Shown here piece after piece: positions 26,330-35,221 of a DNA stretch of 64,000 bases (positions are counted from its first letter, which is position 1; each line of letters starts with the position of its first letter). Below the pieces are notes generated by a model, which saw nothing but the letters and a program-made list of their open reading frames with translations, did not search any database and was not told where the DNA came from. The stretch is from Alistipes sp. GTDB taxonomy: Bacteria > Bacillota > Clostridia > Oscillospirales > Ruminococcaceae. The translations under genes and the position numbers were made by a program. The stretch covers positions 43,243 through 107,242 of the forward strand of contig JAMPAJ010000004.1 in assembly GCA_023667265.1 (NCBI GenBank), in the 5' to 3' direction.

Positions 26330-26959
26330 ATGAATTATACTACTATCGAAAAACCGGCTCAGGATTCGTTTATCGAGAAAAAATCCGAGTTTATCGGCTA
26401 TATCGCTCCGGTCAGTACAAACGACGAGGCTGTCGCCTTCATAAACAAGGTCAAAGCCCTCCACAGAAAGGCGCGGCATAACGTTTATGCCTATATCCTG
26501 CGGCAGGACAATATTTCGCGCTACTCCGACGACGGCGAACCACAGGGTACAGGCGGAGTTCCGGTGCTGGACGTTCTCAGAAAACGCGGTCTCACCGACG
26601 TCTGCGTGGTCGTCACCCGGTATTTCGGCGGTATCCTCCTGGGCGGAGGCGGTCTTGTACGCGCCTACTCCCATGCCGCTTCCCTCGCCTGCGATGCCGC
26701 AAAGGTCATGGATATGCGCCGTTGTCACAGACTCTTCATTTCCTGCGACTACAATATGTACGGAAAAATCGGCTATATCCTGCCGGATTTCAAGGTCATC
26801 ACCGTCAACGAGGACTTCGGCGGCGACGTGACTATCGAACTGCTGGTGATGTCGGAAATGCTGGATGGACTGCGAAAAAAACTAACCGACATAACAAACG
26901 GCACGGCTGCTATAGAGGATATCGGCGAGCTGTTCGAGGACTTCTCAGCAGTTGTGTGA
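26330..26959 (+). CDS. yigZ: YigZ/IMPACT family protein
   Basis: 209 residues. The N-terminal UPF0029/IMPACT domain is clear: KKSEFIGYIAPVSTNDEAVAF, ARHNVYAYILRQ, SDDGEPQGTGGVPVLDVLR and VVVTRYFGGILLGGGGLVRAYS; the C-terminal third is the smaller DUF1949 ferredoxin-like domain. The molecular role in bacteria is not settled; homologues touch translation control in eukaryotes. The ribosome site is weak and it starts only 25 nt after the rpmE terminator with no visible promoter, so its expression probably relies on read-through. Confidence 0.9.
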   Translation: MNYTTIEKPAQDSFIEKKSEFIGYIAPVSTNDEAVAFINKVKALHRKARHNVYAYILRQDNISRYSDDGEPQGTGGVPVLDVLRKRGLTDVCVVVTRYFGGILLGGGGLVRAYSHAASLACDAAKVMDMRRCHRLFISCDYNMYGKIGYILPDFKVITVNEDFGGDVTIELLVMSEMLDGLRKKLTDITNGTAAIEDIGELFEDFSAVV

Positions 26960-27011
26960 TATGACGATTTTTTCATTCACTTTTTGTTTATAACGACGAA
27001 AGGAGGAAAAT

Positions 27012-28007
27012 ATGACTGCGCGAGAAAAATATGAAGCTGCGGAGGCAAAAATGCTCTCTCCCCAGGGCTGCCGGAGCACCGACCTAGCTATGACCGCAAG
27101 AGCCGTTCCGGAGGAAAAATGCCCGTACAGAACGGATTTCCAGCGCGACCGCGACAGAATACTCCACTGCAATTCCTTCCGCAGACTTAAACGTAAAACT
27201 CAGGTTTTCCTCTCACCGGTGGGCGACCACTACAGAACGCGGCTGACTCACACCCTGGAGGTCTCACAGATCGCAAGGACTATTTCCCGGTGTCTCGGGC
27301 TGAACGAGGATCTGGCGGAGGCTGTGGCTCTGGGTCACGACCTTGGGCACTCCCCTTTCGGTCACTGCGGCGAGGCTGTCCTCAACGAGATCTGTCCCCA
27401 CGGCTTCAAGCATTATCTGCAAAGCGTTCGTGTGGCTGAACGGCTCGAAAAGGACGGCAAGGGGCTTAATCTGACCGCTGCTGTGCTGGACGGGATACGC
27501 TGCCATACCAACATGACCGCCGCGACACGGGAGGGCTGCGTCGTGCGGCTTGCGGACACTATCGCCTACATAAACCACGACATCGAGGACTCTATCCGCG
27601 CAGGCGTACTGTCGGCTGAACAGCTTCCCCGGGACTGCGTGGAGACCCTGGGCGACACCAAAACAAAGCGGATCACCGCCCTTATCGCCTCGGTTGTCGC
27701 TCACGGAGCTGAAAACATCGACTTCGAGCCGGATATCAGGACTGCTCACGACAGCCTGCGCAGCTTCATGTTCCGGACAGTGTACACCAACCCTGCCGCA
27801 AAACAGGAGGAGGACAAGGCGGAGCTGCTTATCCGGAAGCTGTACGACTATTTCAGGGAAAATTCCCGGCTGCTTCCCCGGCTTTACCTCGAGATTGCCG
27901 GTGAAAGCGACATCGACCAGGGCGTATGCGACTATATTTCCGGCATGAGCGACGAGTACGCCGTTGATCTGTATACTGAGCTTTTCGTGCCGAAATTCTG
28001 GAAATGA
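27012..28007 (+). CDS. dGTP triphosphohydrolase-like HD protein
   Basis: 331 residues. The HD phosphohydrolase motifs are intact: FRRLKRKTQVF, HYRTRLTHTLEVSQIAR (His), ALGHDLGHSPFGHCGE (His-Asp), and RLADTIAYINHDIED. Enzymes of this class hydrolyse dGTP or other dNTPs to the nucleoside and triphosphate. AAAGGAGG is placed 5-7 nt before the ATG. It is 7 nt upstream of dnaG, the usual Firmicute order dgt-dnaG-rpoD, suggesting control of nucleotide pools alongside replication initiation. Confidence 0.92.
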   Translation: MTAREKYEAAEAKMLSPQGCRSTDLAMTARAVPEEKCPYRTDFQRDRDRILHCNSFRRLKRKTQVFLSPVGDHYRTRLTHTLEVSQIARTISRCLGLNEDLAEAVALGHDLGHSPFGHCGEAVLNEICPHGFKHYLQSVRVAERLEKDGKGLNLTAAVLDGIRCHTNMTAATREGCVVRLADTIAYINHDIEDSIRAGVLSAEQLPRDCVETLGDTKTKRITALIASVVAHGAENIDFEPDIRTAHDSLRSFMFRTVYTNPAAKQEEDKAELLIRKLYDYFRENSRLLPRLYLEIAGESDIDQGVCDYISGMSDEYAVDLYTELFVPKFWK

Positions 28008-28014
28008 GGGACAT

Positions 28015-29757
28015 ATGGCAATAAACGACGAATTTAAAACGGAAATACGAAACGCAAATCCCATCGACACCGTAATAAATTCCTATGTCCAGCTTAAAAA
28101 GCGAGGCAGGAATTACGTCTGCTGCTGTCCGTTCCACTCGGAGAAAACGCCGTCGTTTACGGTTTTTCCCGACACCCAGAGCTTCTACTGCTTCGGCTGC
28201 GGTTCGGGCGGAGACGTTATAACATTTATTATGCGCGCGGAAAATCTGGAGTTTATGGACGCTGTAAAGCTTCTGGCTGAACGCAGCGGACTTGAGCTGC
28301 CCTCCGACAACAGAAGAGCCACCGACAGCGGCAGGCGGAGGACGCGGATCTACGAGATGAACCGCATCGCAGCAAATTTCTACTACAAAAACCTTATAAG
28401 CGGCAAAAACCGCGCAGGGCTGAACTACCTCATAAGCCGCCGTCTCACTCCCCAGACCGTAAAAAAATACGGTCTCGGATTCGCGTCGGACTCCTGGGAC
28501 GAGCTGTGCAGGCTTCTCGCCTCCAAGGGCTACCGGGACGAGGAGATAATCGACGCCTGGCTTGGCGGACGCTCCCAGAAAACCGGACGGCTCTACGATA
28601 TGTTCCGCAACCGCGTTATGTTCCCCATTGTGGATATGCGCGGCAACGTTATCGGCTTCGGAGGACGCGTCATGGACGACTCGAAGCCCAAATACCTGAA
28701 CACTGGCGCAACTCCGGTATTCGACAAGGGAAATAACCTTTTTTCCATGAATTTCGCCAAAAATTCCGACAGCAAGCAGCTTATCCTCTGCGAGGGCTAC
28801 ATGGACGTTATCGCCGTCAATCAGGCGGGCTTCGAGAACGTGACCGCAACTCTCGGCACGGCTATCACCCCGGATCAGGCGCGGCTGCTCAGCCACTACG
28901 CCGAGGAAATAATCATCGCCTACGACAGCGACGGCGCAGGTCAGGCTGCCACAAGGCGCGCTATTTCGCACTTTTCCGACGTCGGTATGCGAACCCGTAT
29001 ACTCAGAATGGACGGCGCAAAAGACCCTGACGAGTACATCAAAAAATTCGGCGCACAGCGTTTCCGTATGCTCATCGAAAGATCCGGAGACGCGAACAAT
29101 TTCCTCCTCGACCGCTGCGAGCAAGGGCTCGACATTGAAACCGAGGCTGGAAAGGTCGAGCTGCTGAAGCGCGTTTCAAAGGTTCTGGCGGATATGCCGT
29201 CGCCCCTGGAGCGCGAGGTGTATATTTCCAGGACTGCCAACAAATACAGCTTTCCCGTGGACGTACTGAAAGACCATATCAACAGCATGGTGCGGAAAAA
29301 CAGCTATACTAAGCGAAAAAACGAGTGGCGGACTATCAAGTCACAGACCGCCGTAAAGCGCGACGACATAAATCCCGACGCGGCGAAATACCGGCGTGAG
29401 GCGAGGGCGGAGGAAATGATAATCTGCCAGCTCATCCGCCACCCCGAGGACTATGCAAGCATAAGCCGGACAGCTCCGCCGGAGAGCTTCGTCACGACAT
29501 TCAATAAAAGGGTCTATACAGCGATCCTGAAGGCTGCCGAGGAGAACGACAGCTTCAATCTCTCCATGCTATCCGACAGCTTTACGGCTGACGAGATGGG
29601 CAGAATAAGCGGAATTACCGCGAAAAACCGTGAGATCGCGCTTACCTCCGATTCTATGGAGGACTGCGGACGGATTCTCCGCGAGCACAAGGAAAGGTCT
29701 GCCCCGGAGGACTGCTCCGACGACGAATTGAGAGAAATGTTTAATAAGCGACACTAA
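28015..29757 (+). CDS. dnaG: DNA primase
   Basis: 580 residues. It makes RNA primers at the replication fork. The CHC2 zinc finger has ligands C38, H41, C59 and C62 ([11 protein letters not shown] ... FYCFGC), followed by the primase core ([15 protein letters not shown]), the TOPRIM domain ([28 protein letters not shown]) and a C-terminal DnaB-binding helical region. ATG 28015 lies 8 nt after the dgt-like stop; the earlier start at 27964 overlaps that gene heavily and was rejected. Confidence 0.95.
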   Translation: MAINDEFKTEIRNANPIDTVINSYVQLKKRGRNYVCCCPFHSEKTPSFTVFPDTQSFYCFGCGSGGDVITFIMRAENLEFMDAVKLLAERSGLELPSDNRRATDSGRRRTRIYEMNRIAANFYYKNLISGKNRAGLNYLISRRLTPQTVKKYGLGFASDSWDELCRLLASKGYRDEEIIDAWLGGRSQKTGRLYDMFRNRVMFPIVDMRGNVIGFGGRVMDDSKPKYLNTGATPVFDKGNNLFSMNFAKNSDSKQLILCEGYMDVIAVNQAGFENVTATLGTAITPDQARLLSHYAEEIIIAYDSDGAGQAATRRAISHFSDVGMRTRILRMDGAKDPDEYIKKFGAQRFRMLIERSGDANNFLLDRCEQGLDIETEAGKVELLKRVSKVLADMPSPLEREVYISRTANKYSFPVDVLKDHINSMVRKNSYTKRKNEWRTIKSQTAVKRDDINPDAAKYRREARAEEMIICQLIRHPEDYASISRTAPPESFVTTFNKRVYTAILKAAEENDSFNLSMLSDSFTADEMGRISGITAKNREIALTSDSMEDCGRILREHKERSAPEDCSDDELREMFNKRH

Positions 29758-29773
29758 CGCAGGAGGTTCAACT

Positions 29774-30856
29774 ATGGATTCTAAAAAGAACACAATTGAC
29801 GCACTTATCGAGCAGGGACAGGCTGCCGGAAAACTGACCACAAAAGCGATCACCGACGCTCTCGAGGAAATGGACTTTGATGTAGACCAGATCAACACGT
29901 TCTACGACCGCTGCGAAGCCCTGAATATCGAGATAGTTGAGGATATGGTGGTGGATACCGACCTTAACATAGGTCTGGACGCCGCCATGACCGACGACCT
30001 GGAGATCGCTCTCTCCACCGACGGTATCGCTATCGACGACCCGGTCAAGGTGTATCTGAAAGAGATCGGTCGTGTTCCCCTGCTCACTACCGAGGAGGAG
30101 ATCGAGCTTGCACAGCGTATGCTCAAGGACGATAAATACGCGAAAAAGCGTCTTTGCGAGGCGAACCTCCGTCTTGTAGTCAGCATCGCCAAGAAATACG
30201 TGGGACGCGGTATGCAGTTCCTCGACCTCATACAGGAGGGAAATCTCGGACTTATCAAGGCTGTCGACAAGTTCGACTACACCAAGGGCTTCAAGTTCTC
30301 TACCTACGCTACATGGTGGATAAGACAGGCTATCACAAGGGCTATTGCCGATCAGGCGAGAACTATCCGTATACCCGTACATATGGTGGAGACTATCACA
30401 AAGGTCAAAAAGGTGAGCAGTCAGCTTCTCCACGAAAACGGTCACGACCCGAGCCCCGAGGAGATCGCCGAAAAGCTGAGTATGCCTGTCGATAAGGTTC
30501 GCGAGATAATCCGTGTGGCTCAGGATCCTGTCTCGCTGGAGACTCCTATCGGCGAGGAGGAGGACAGCCATCTGGGCGACTTCATCCCCGACGACGACGC
30601 GCCTGCCCCGGCAGAAGCGGCTTCACATACGCTTCTGAAGGAGCAGCTCAACGAGGTGCTGTCTACTCTGACTCCTCGTGAGGCGAACGTTCTGCGGCTG
30701 AGATTCGGTCTTGAGGACGGAAAGGCACGGACTCTCGAAGAGGTTGGACAGCGTTTTGACGTTACGAGGGAACGTATCCGCCAGATTGAGGCAAAGGCGC
30801 TGAGAAAGCTCCGCCACCCCAGCAGAAGCAAGAAGGTCAAGGATTATCTTGAATAA
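29774..30856 (+). CDS. rpoD: Primary sigma factor (sigma 70 / SigA)
   Basis: 360 residues. Region 1.1 ([23 protein letters not shown]) at the N-terminus, region 1.2 ([17 protein letters not shown]), region 2 with the -10 recognition helix ([20 protein letters not shown]), region 3 ([13 protein letters not shown]), and region 4.2 helix-turn-helix ([20 protein letters not shown]). Length matches Firmicute SigA. AGGAGG is 7 nt before the ATG. Last gene of the dgt-dnaG-rpoD operon; a composite hairpin repeat begins about 12 nt after the stop and probably terminates the operon. Confidence 0.97.
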   Translation: MDSKKNTIDALIEQGQAAGKLTTKAITDALEEMDFDVDQINTFYDRCEALNIEIVEDMVVDTDLNIGLDAAMTDDLEIALSTDGIAIDDPVKVYLKEIGRVPLLTTEEEIELAQRMLKDDKYAKKRLCEANLRLVVSIAKKYVGRGMQFLDLIQEGNLGLIKAVDKFDYTKGFKFSTYATWWIRQAITRAIADQARTIRIPVHMVETITKVKKVSSQLLHENGHDPSPEEIAEKLSMPVDKVREIIRVAQDPVSLETPIGEEEDSHLGDFIPDDDAPAPAEAASHTLLKEQLNEVLSTLTPREANVLRLRFGLEDGKARTLEEVGQRFDVTRERIRQIEAKALRKLRHPSRSKKVKDYLE

Positions 30857-30918
30857 GGCGGCAGTGGGGAGCCCCAAACGCGCGAAAATATTCTGATTAC
30901 TGACAATCTCAACGCGAC

Positions 30919-31109
30919 ACCGGGTTTCAAAAGGGACGGTTGTCCCTTTTGCAGAGTCCAGAGGCAGAGCCTCTGGCAGGGCATGGGACAGAGTCCCATA
31001 TCGACGGAACGTCGATGCAGCCTTTAGGCGCCCTGCAAGGGGTGAATTAAAAAACAGTCCAGTGGACTGTTTTTTAAGAGGGGACGCTCTGCAAGAGAGA
31101 GCGTCCCCT
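30919..31109 (+). repeat. Module P copy D1, hairpin array
   Basis: P1 30928-30951 (CAAAAGGGAC / GTCCCTTTTG), P2 30958-30976 (CCAGAGGC / GCCTCTGG), P3 30983-30999 (ATGGGAC / GTCCCAT), P4 31000-31016 (ATCGACG / CGTCGAT, abutting P3), P6 31049-31075 (AAAAAACAGTCC / GGACTGTTTTTT), P7 31079-31109 (AGGGGACGCTCT / AGAGCGTCCCCT). All six stems are perfect. This is the best-preserved copy in the window. Confidence 0.9.
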
Positions 31110-31187
31110 GCGGGGCAGCCCCCGCTGGCGATTCACGTGACCGCGAGTACCTCGCTGATTTGTTTTTCAGACGTAGATATTCCGCGA
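31110..31187 (+). repeat. Module Q copy D1
   Basis: GCGGGG / CCCCGC hairpin (31110-31125), TCACGTGA palindrome (31133-31140), GCGAG / CTCGC hairpin with loop TAC (31143-31155), and the conserved end CGTAGATATTCCGCG. Confidence 0.8.
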
Positions 31188-31199
31188 GCGATATTTTTT

Positions 31200-31227
31200 C
31201 TCCCCGAATAAAAGGGGAGATTTTTTT
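31200..31227 (+). terminator. Terminator-like hairpin in spacer S
   Basis: CTCCCC / GGGGAG with a short A-rich loop, followed by seven T. The matching S copy at 2992-3062 has the same core but a broken stem (CTCCCC versus GAGG). Confidence 0.6.
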
Positions 31228-31257
31228 CTGCCTTTTTGAATCTGCTGTAAAAGTTTA

Positions 31258-31460
31258 AGGGAACGCCCTCTCTTGCAGGGCGTCCCCTCTTTTGTAACAG
31301 TCCACTGGACTGTTACAAAATTCACCCTTTGCGGAGCGCCTGAAGGCATCATTGACCTGCGGTCAATATGGAGCTCTGCTCCATACCTCGCCAAAGGCTC
31401 TGCCTCTGGACTCTGCCAAAGGGACAACCGTCCCTTTGGAAACCCAATGTCGCGTTAAAA
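31258..31460 (-). repeat. Module P copy D2, inverted hairpin array
   Basis: P7 31258-31288 (one mismatch), P6 31290-31320 (14-bp stem TTTTGTAACAGTCC), P4 31351-31367 (ATTGACC / GGTCAAT), P3 31368-31384 (ATGGAGC / GCTCCAT), P2 31391-31409, P1 31416-31439 (CCAAAGGGAC / GTCCCTTTGG). It differs from its partner D1 by paired changes in P1, P3, P4 and P6. Confidence 0.88.
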
Positions 31461-31526
31461 TCATTATTGATCGTAGTTTTCTCCACGTCGGTTTTCTCTG
31501 CGCTCCGATTTTTTGCTGAAAATCCG

Positions 31527-31555
31527 TTGACTTTTCCCGAAAAAAAGTGTATAAT
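31527..31555 (+). promoter_or_regulatory. Sigma-A promoter of the EAL/beta-solenoid gene
   Basis: TTGACT (31527-31532), 17-nt spacer, TATAAT (31550-31555); AAAGGAG lies 6 nt before the ATG at 31625. Confidence 0.8.
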
Positions 31556-31624
31556 AAATTTGTATGAACAATTGATTCCTGACGAATCATAACGATAGAA
31601 ATAACAGTTTTCAAAGGAGTTGCC

Positions 31625-34360
31625 ATGAGTATTTTCAACCTCTCAAAAAATCCTCCGGAATTGAGTCATGACTGGAACGTTTTTCAGCAGTTTATGGGAA
31701 ATATCGGCGCTTTTACCTACATTGCAAAGGAAAAGTCCGCTTACCTCGACGACGCCGCCTGCCGTATGCTCTCCTGCTCCGGCACTAAGCTCAATGAATT
31801 CGAGTTCTTCAACCTGCTGGAGAAGATCTCCAAAATGCCCGTGGAGGGTCAGAAGCACATCTACCGCTTCACCAATAACAACGTGACAAAATACATAAAA
31901 ATGAATATATACGAGAGCAGCGACGAGTGGCTGGGCTTCGTCCAGGACTACACCCGGCAGATCTCGGAAAATCAGGGGAAAAGCTTCGTTGAATACGAGC
32001 CCGTTACCCGTCTGCCCTCCTTCCCCTCCTTCTCCCAGCATATTAAAAAGCTTATCGCCGATGCACAGGAATGCTGCCTTGCCACCGTCTACATCAACGG
32101 CATCGAAAAGCTCGGCTCCTTCCTTACCGTGGATATGACCAACTGCTGTATGGCGTCTGCCGCCGAGGCGCTGAAGGGCTTCGCCTCTGATAACGTCTAT
32201 ATCGGCTGTAAATCGGGATATGAGCTGCTCGTTTTCTTCAAGGACTGCGACAGAATGTTCATTTACAACGTCCTCAACAGCATGGACGAGGCTGTCCAGA
32301 ACTGCACCCTTACCGACGATTTCGGCGAGATCATCGACATTTCCGACAAGAGCAAGCTGAGCCTTTCCATCGGCTGCGCTTCTCACCCTTACGAGGCGAC
32401 GGACTTCAATATGCTTGTCAATTACTCGGAATTTGCCCTCTATGAAGCCAGAACTGACCGACGTCATGTGATAAACTGGTTCTCGGAGGAAAATTACGTC
32501 CGGGAAAAGGACGCCTACAAAAACGCCCAGATATTCAACCGTATGATAATGGAAAATCAGCTTACCTACCATATCCAGCCTATCGTGGAGACGACTACCG
32601 GAAATATCGTCGCCTACGAGGCTCTTATGCGGAGCATCGGCGATGTGCGTATGGAGCCGAAGCAGATACTGGCTATAGCAGATTCCCAGGATTCCCTGTA
32701 CACCGTGGAAAAGCTGACCTACTTCAACACGCTGAAGCTCCTCAGCGAGAATCAGCAGGTTTTCGAGAATAAGAAGCTTTTCATAAATTCAATGGCGGAC
32801 TATCAGCTTACGGAGGAGGACTTCAACGAGCTGTACCTCACCTACGGCGAGCTGCTTGAAAAGGTCGTTATCGAGGTCGTGGAGGACAGTACCTCGACTC
32901 CTGAGGCTATCGAGATTATCAAGAAGCGGCTGAGCTTCACCCACTCCCAGCTTGCTATCGACGACTACGGCACAGGCTACTCCAACACCTCGAATCTGCT
33001 GAAATACCGCCCCGACTACGTAAAGATCGACCACTCCCTCATCACCGACATCCACAACGACCTGAAAAAGCAGCAGCTTGTGACCCAGATAATCGAGTTC
33101 TGCCGGGACAATCAGCTGCAATCCCTGGCGGAGGGCGTGGAGACCTCTCAGGAGCTGAAAACCGTTATACGTCTGGGCGTTGACCTGGTTCAGGGCTATT
33201 ATACGTCGAAGCCGAAGCCCCTGTTCCTGGACAGCATCTCCAAGGAGGTCAAGGACGAGATAATCCGCACCAATCTGGAGATACGACCCTCGGGCACGAA
33301 AAAGGTATATACGGCTCAGAGCGACGCGGAGCTCGACCTTGTAAAGCTTGCTCTGGAGCGCTATACGGACATTCACGTCTACCAGAGCAAGCTGACTATC
33401 GTAGGCGATCCGGATAAGCCGGTGAAAATGAACATCTCCATTATGGACAACCACAGCTGCGAGCTGACTCTGAAAAATGTGAACCTTGTAAGCGGCAACA
33501 GCAAGCCGACTATCACCGTCGGCGAGTACGCGCGGCTCGTGCTGAACGTCGTAAGATCAAACAAGCTGGGCTATGCCGGTATCTATGTGCCCATGGGCTC
33601 GCAGTTCGAGCTTCACGGAAAGGGCAGTCTTACTATCGACTGCTACGCTCCCGACGGCATCGGCATCGGCAACGACTATGACCACGGCTACGGCGATATC
33701 ACCGTGGACATGGAGGGCTCGCTGGAGATAATCTGCAACAGCATGGAGGCTGTCTGCATCGGCGGCGGCTACAACGACGACGATTCCGAGATCAAGCTGC
33801 TTTCTGGCAGGATCTGTATTTATATGTACAGCCACAACGGTCTTGCGGTAGGCAGCTTCAACGGCGACGCTAATATCGAAATAGACGAAAAATGCGACGT
33901 GGATATGGTCGTTTCCGGCATCAGGATAGTGGGTATCGGAAGCTGCAAGGGCATTTCGACCATTGCCAGCTCTGCCAATATAAAAATGTCCTGCACCGGC
34001 GCCCAGGCTGTCGGCATCGGCGTTCTTGAAGAGGGCGAGGGAAGCATCCTCATCCGCAAGGGCAAGATAGACATGAAAATGCGTTCGGCAAAGCAGTCCT
34101 GCATCGGCGCAATGGGCGGCGACGTGAACACCAAGATCATGAACTCCGAAATAACTATTGATTCAGAGGGTGATTTCGCCACAGGTATCGGCGACTCCAC
34201 AGGCGGCGGCAACGTTTTCATCATGGATTCCACGGTGAATATGAAAATGCTTTGCGCAAATCCCGTGGATATCGCCTCGGAAAGCGGAAATGTGCAGCTC
34301 CAGAACGCCACTGTAAATTCGCTGGTGAACAATAAACGCATCGAGCACAGCAGTGATTAA
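31625..34360 (+). CDS. EAL-domain c-di-GMP phosphodiesterase with degenerate GGDEF and C-terminal beta-solenoid-like repeats
   Basis: 911 residues with no signal peptide or membrane helix. Residues 1-110 look PAS-like; 140-290 are a GGDEF fold whose signature has decayed (CKSGYELLVFF). The EAL domain (about 300-560) keeps its key residues: YEALMR (E332), NSM, VIEVVED, IDDYGTGYS (D446-D447), DYVKIDHSL, SLAEGVET and VQGYY, so c-di-GMP hydrolysis is likely. Residues 675-905 hold about eight repeats of 28-30 residues (DGIGIGNDYDHGYGDITVDM, EAVCIGGGYNDDDSEIKL, AVGIGVLEEGEGSILIRKG, FATGIGDSTGGGNVFIMD) that suggest a beta-helix. Such repeats normally belong to extracellular carbohydrate-binding proteins; here they are attached to a cytosolic enzyme. 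The stop overlaps the next gene by 8 nt. Confidence 0.9.
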   Translation: MSIFNLSKNPPELSHDWNVFQQFMGNIGAFTYIAKEKSAYLDDAACRMLSCSGTKLNEFEFFNLLEKISKMPVEGQKHIYRFTNNNVTKYIKMNIYESSDEWLGFVQDYTRQISENQGKSFVEYEPVTRLPSFPSFSQHIKKLIADAQECCLATVYINGIEKLGSFLTVDMTNCCMASAAEALKGFASDNVYIGCKSGYELLVFFKDCDRMFIYNVLNSMDEAVQNCTLTDDFGEIIDISDKSKLSLSIGCASHPYEATDFNMLVNYSEFALYEARTDRRHVINWFSEENYVREKDAYKNAQIFNRMIMENQLTYHIQPIVETTTGNIVAYEALMRSIGDVRMEPKQILAIADSQDSLYTVEKLTYFNTLKLLSENQQVFENKKLFINSMADYQLTEEDFNELYLTYGELLEKVVIEVVEDSTSTPEAIEIIKKRLSFTHSQLAIDDYGTGYSNTSNLLKYRPDYVKIDHSLITDIHNDLKKQQLVTQIIEFCRDNQLQSLAEGVETSQELKTVIRLGVDLVQGYYTSKPKPLFLDSISKEVKDEIIRTNLEIRPSGTKKVYTAQSDAELDLVKLALERYTDIHVYQSKLTIVGDPDKPVKMNISIMDNHSCELTLKNVNLVSGNSKPTITVGEYARLVLNVVRSNKLGYAGIYVPMGSQFELHGKGSLTIDCYAPDGIGIGNDYDHGYGDITVDMEGSLEIICNSMEAVCIGGGYNDDDSEIKLLSGRICIYMYSHNGLAVGSFNGDANIEIDEKCDVDMVVSGIRIVGIGSCKGISTIASSANIKMSCTGAQAVGIGVLEEGEGSILIRKGKIDMKMRSAKQSCIGAMGGDVNTKIMNSEITIDSEGDFATGIGDSTGGGNVFIMDSTVNMKMLCANPVDIASESGNVQLQNATVNSLVNNKRIEHSSD

Positions 34361-35201
34361 GCTGCGGAAGGCGGCGGCAATGTGCTGCGTCCTCGCACTT
34401 TCGGCAGGCTGCGGAAGAGCTGAAAGCTCCGGCGTGACCGGGAATGTCCCGGAGCTTTGGACTGACCTGACGTATTTTTCGGCAGCCACGCCTGTTCAGC
34501 GGCAATTCTACAACGGTTGGAAAGCCCTGGCGAAGGACCCTGTACAGGAGCTTGTCATCTACGACGAGCCGGGAGCTTACAACTCGCTGCTGGTGGACGA
34601 CGCCATGGACGCGCAGCTTATGCTGATGCTCGACGAGCCGGAATATAGCCAGATCCTGCGGTATTACGCGATCTGCTGCACCGACGATTCCGGACGCTTC
34701 GCCATGACAGCCGTCTACGACAGCCGGGAATGCCCGCTGGAGGAAAATATTCGCCGCCGGGATCAGGCTATGGCGGTCATAGAGGAAAAAGCCCGGGAGC
34801 TCGGCACGCTTCCCACGGCTGAGGAAAAGTACCGGGCGGCATACGACTGGCTCGCCTGCACGGAGTACGACTTTTCGGAAAGTCCGCCCGTGTCCGCCCA
34901 CACCATTTACGGCGCGGCAGTCAAGGAGCTTTCCCAGTGCGACGGACTGGCGTACACGTACACCCTTGTCTGCCGGGAAATGGGACTCTCCTGCTATACC
35001 GCGGCAGGAGCTCTCGGGGACTCCGACCACATCTGGAATATAGCGCCCTTTGAGGGCGAATGGCGGCTTATCGACATAACGTCCGGGCAGGACGAGGCGA
35101 TGCGCGGCGATATAGAATATCTTCGCTTTCTCTGCCCCGACATTTACGCCGACGGACGAAAGCCGCTTGATAATATAAAAAACATAGGTTACAATTTTTA
35201 A
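34353..35201 (+). CDS. Transglutaminase-like lipoprotein
   Basis: 282 residues. GTG start at 34353 inside the end of the EAL gene (8-nt overlap). N-terminal signal with lipobox-like LSAGC (Cys20) predicts membrane anchoring outside the cell. The C-terminal half carries the transglutaminase-like Cys-His-Asp set: ELSQCDGLAYTYTLVCREMG (Cys), GDSDHIWNIAPF (His) and WRLIDITSG (Asp), close to bacterial proteins with peptidase or cross-linking activity. Coupling to a c-di-GMP protein suggests a surface-remodelling task, which is inference. ychF follows after 20 nt. Confidence 0.85.
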   Translation: MIKLRKAAAMCCVLALSAGCGRAESSGVTGNVPELWTDLTYFSAATPVQRQFYNGWKALAKDPVQELVIYDEPGAYNSLLVDDAMDAQLMLMLDEPEYSQILRYYAICCTDDSGRFAMTAVYDSRECPLEENIRRRDQAMAVIEEKARELGTLPTAEEKYRAAYDWLACTEYDFSESPPVSAHTIYGAAVKELSQCDGLAYTYTLVCREMGLSCYTAAGALGDSDHIWNIAPFEGEWRLIDITSGQDEAMRGDIEYLRFLCPDIYADGRKPLDNIKNIGYNF

Positions 35202-35221
35202 CAGAAAGCAAGGTAATAAAC

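Larger units (their letters stand above)
30868..31465 (+). repeat. Composite multi-hairpin repeat element, locus 2
   Basis: This fills most of the 768-bp gap after rpoD. Order: a remnant of Q (GGGGAGCCCC then CGCGAAAATATTC, 30868-30891, inner part deleted), module P (30919-31109), module Q (31110-31187), spacer S (31188-31257), inverted P (31258-31460). The same P-Q-S-inverted-P order occurs at 2795-3345 on the other strand. Beyond 31465 only the EAL gene promoter and leader remain. Confidence 0.87.

Noticed and set aside
31556-31624. c-di-GMP riboswitch before either EAL gene
   Set aside because: Neither leader contains the conserved GEMM core sequences; the 31556-31624 leader is also too short.
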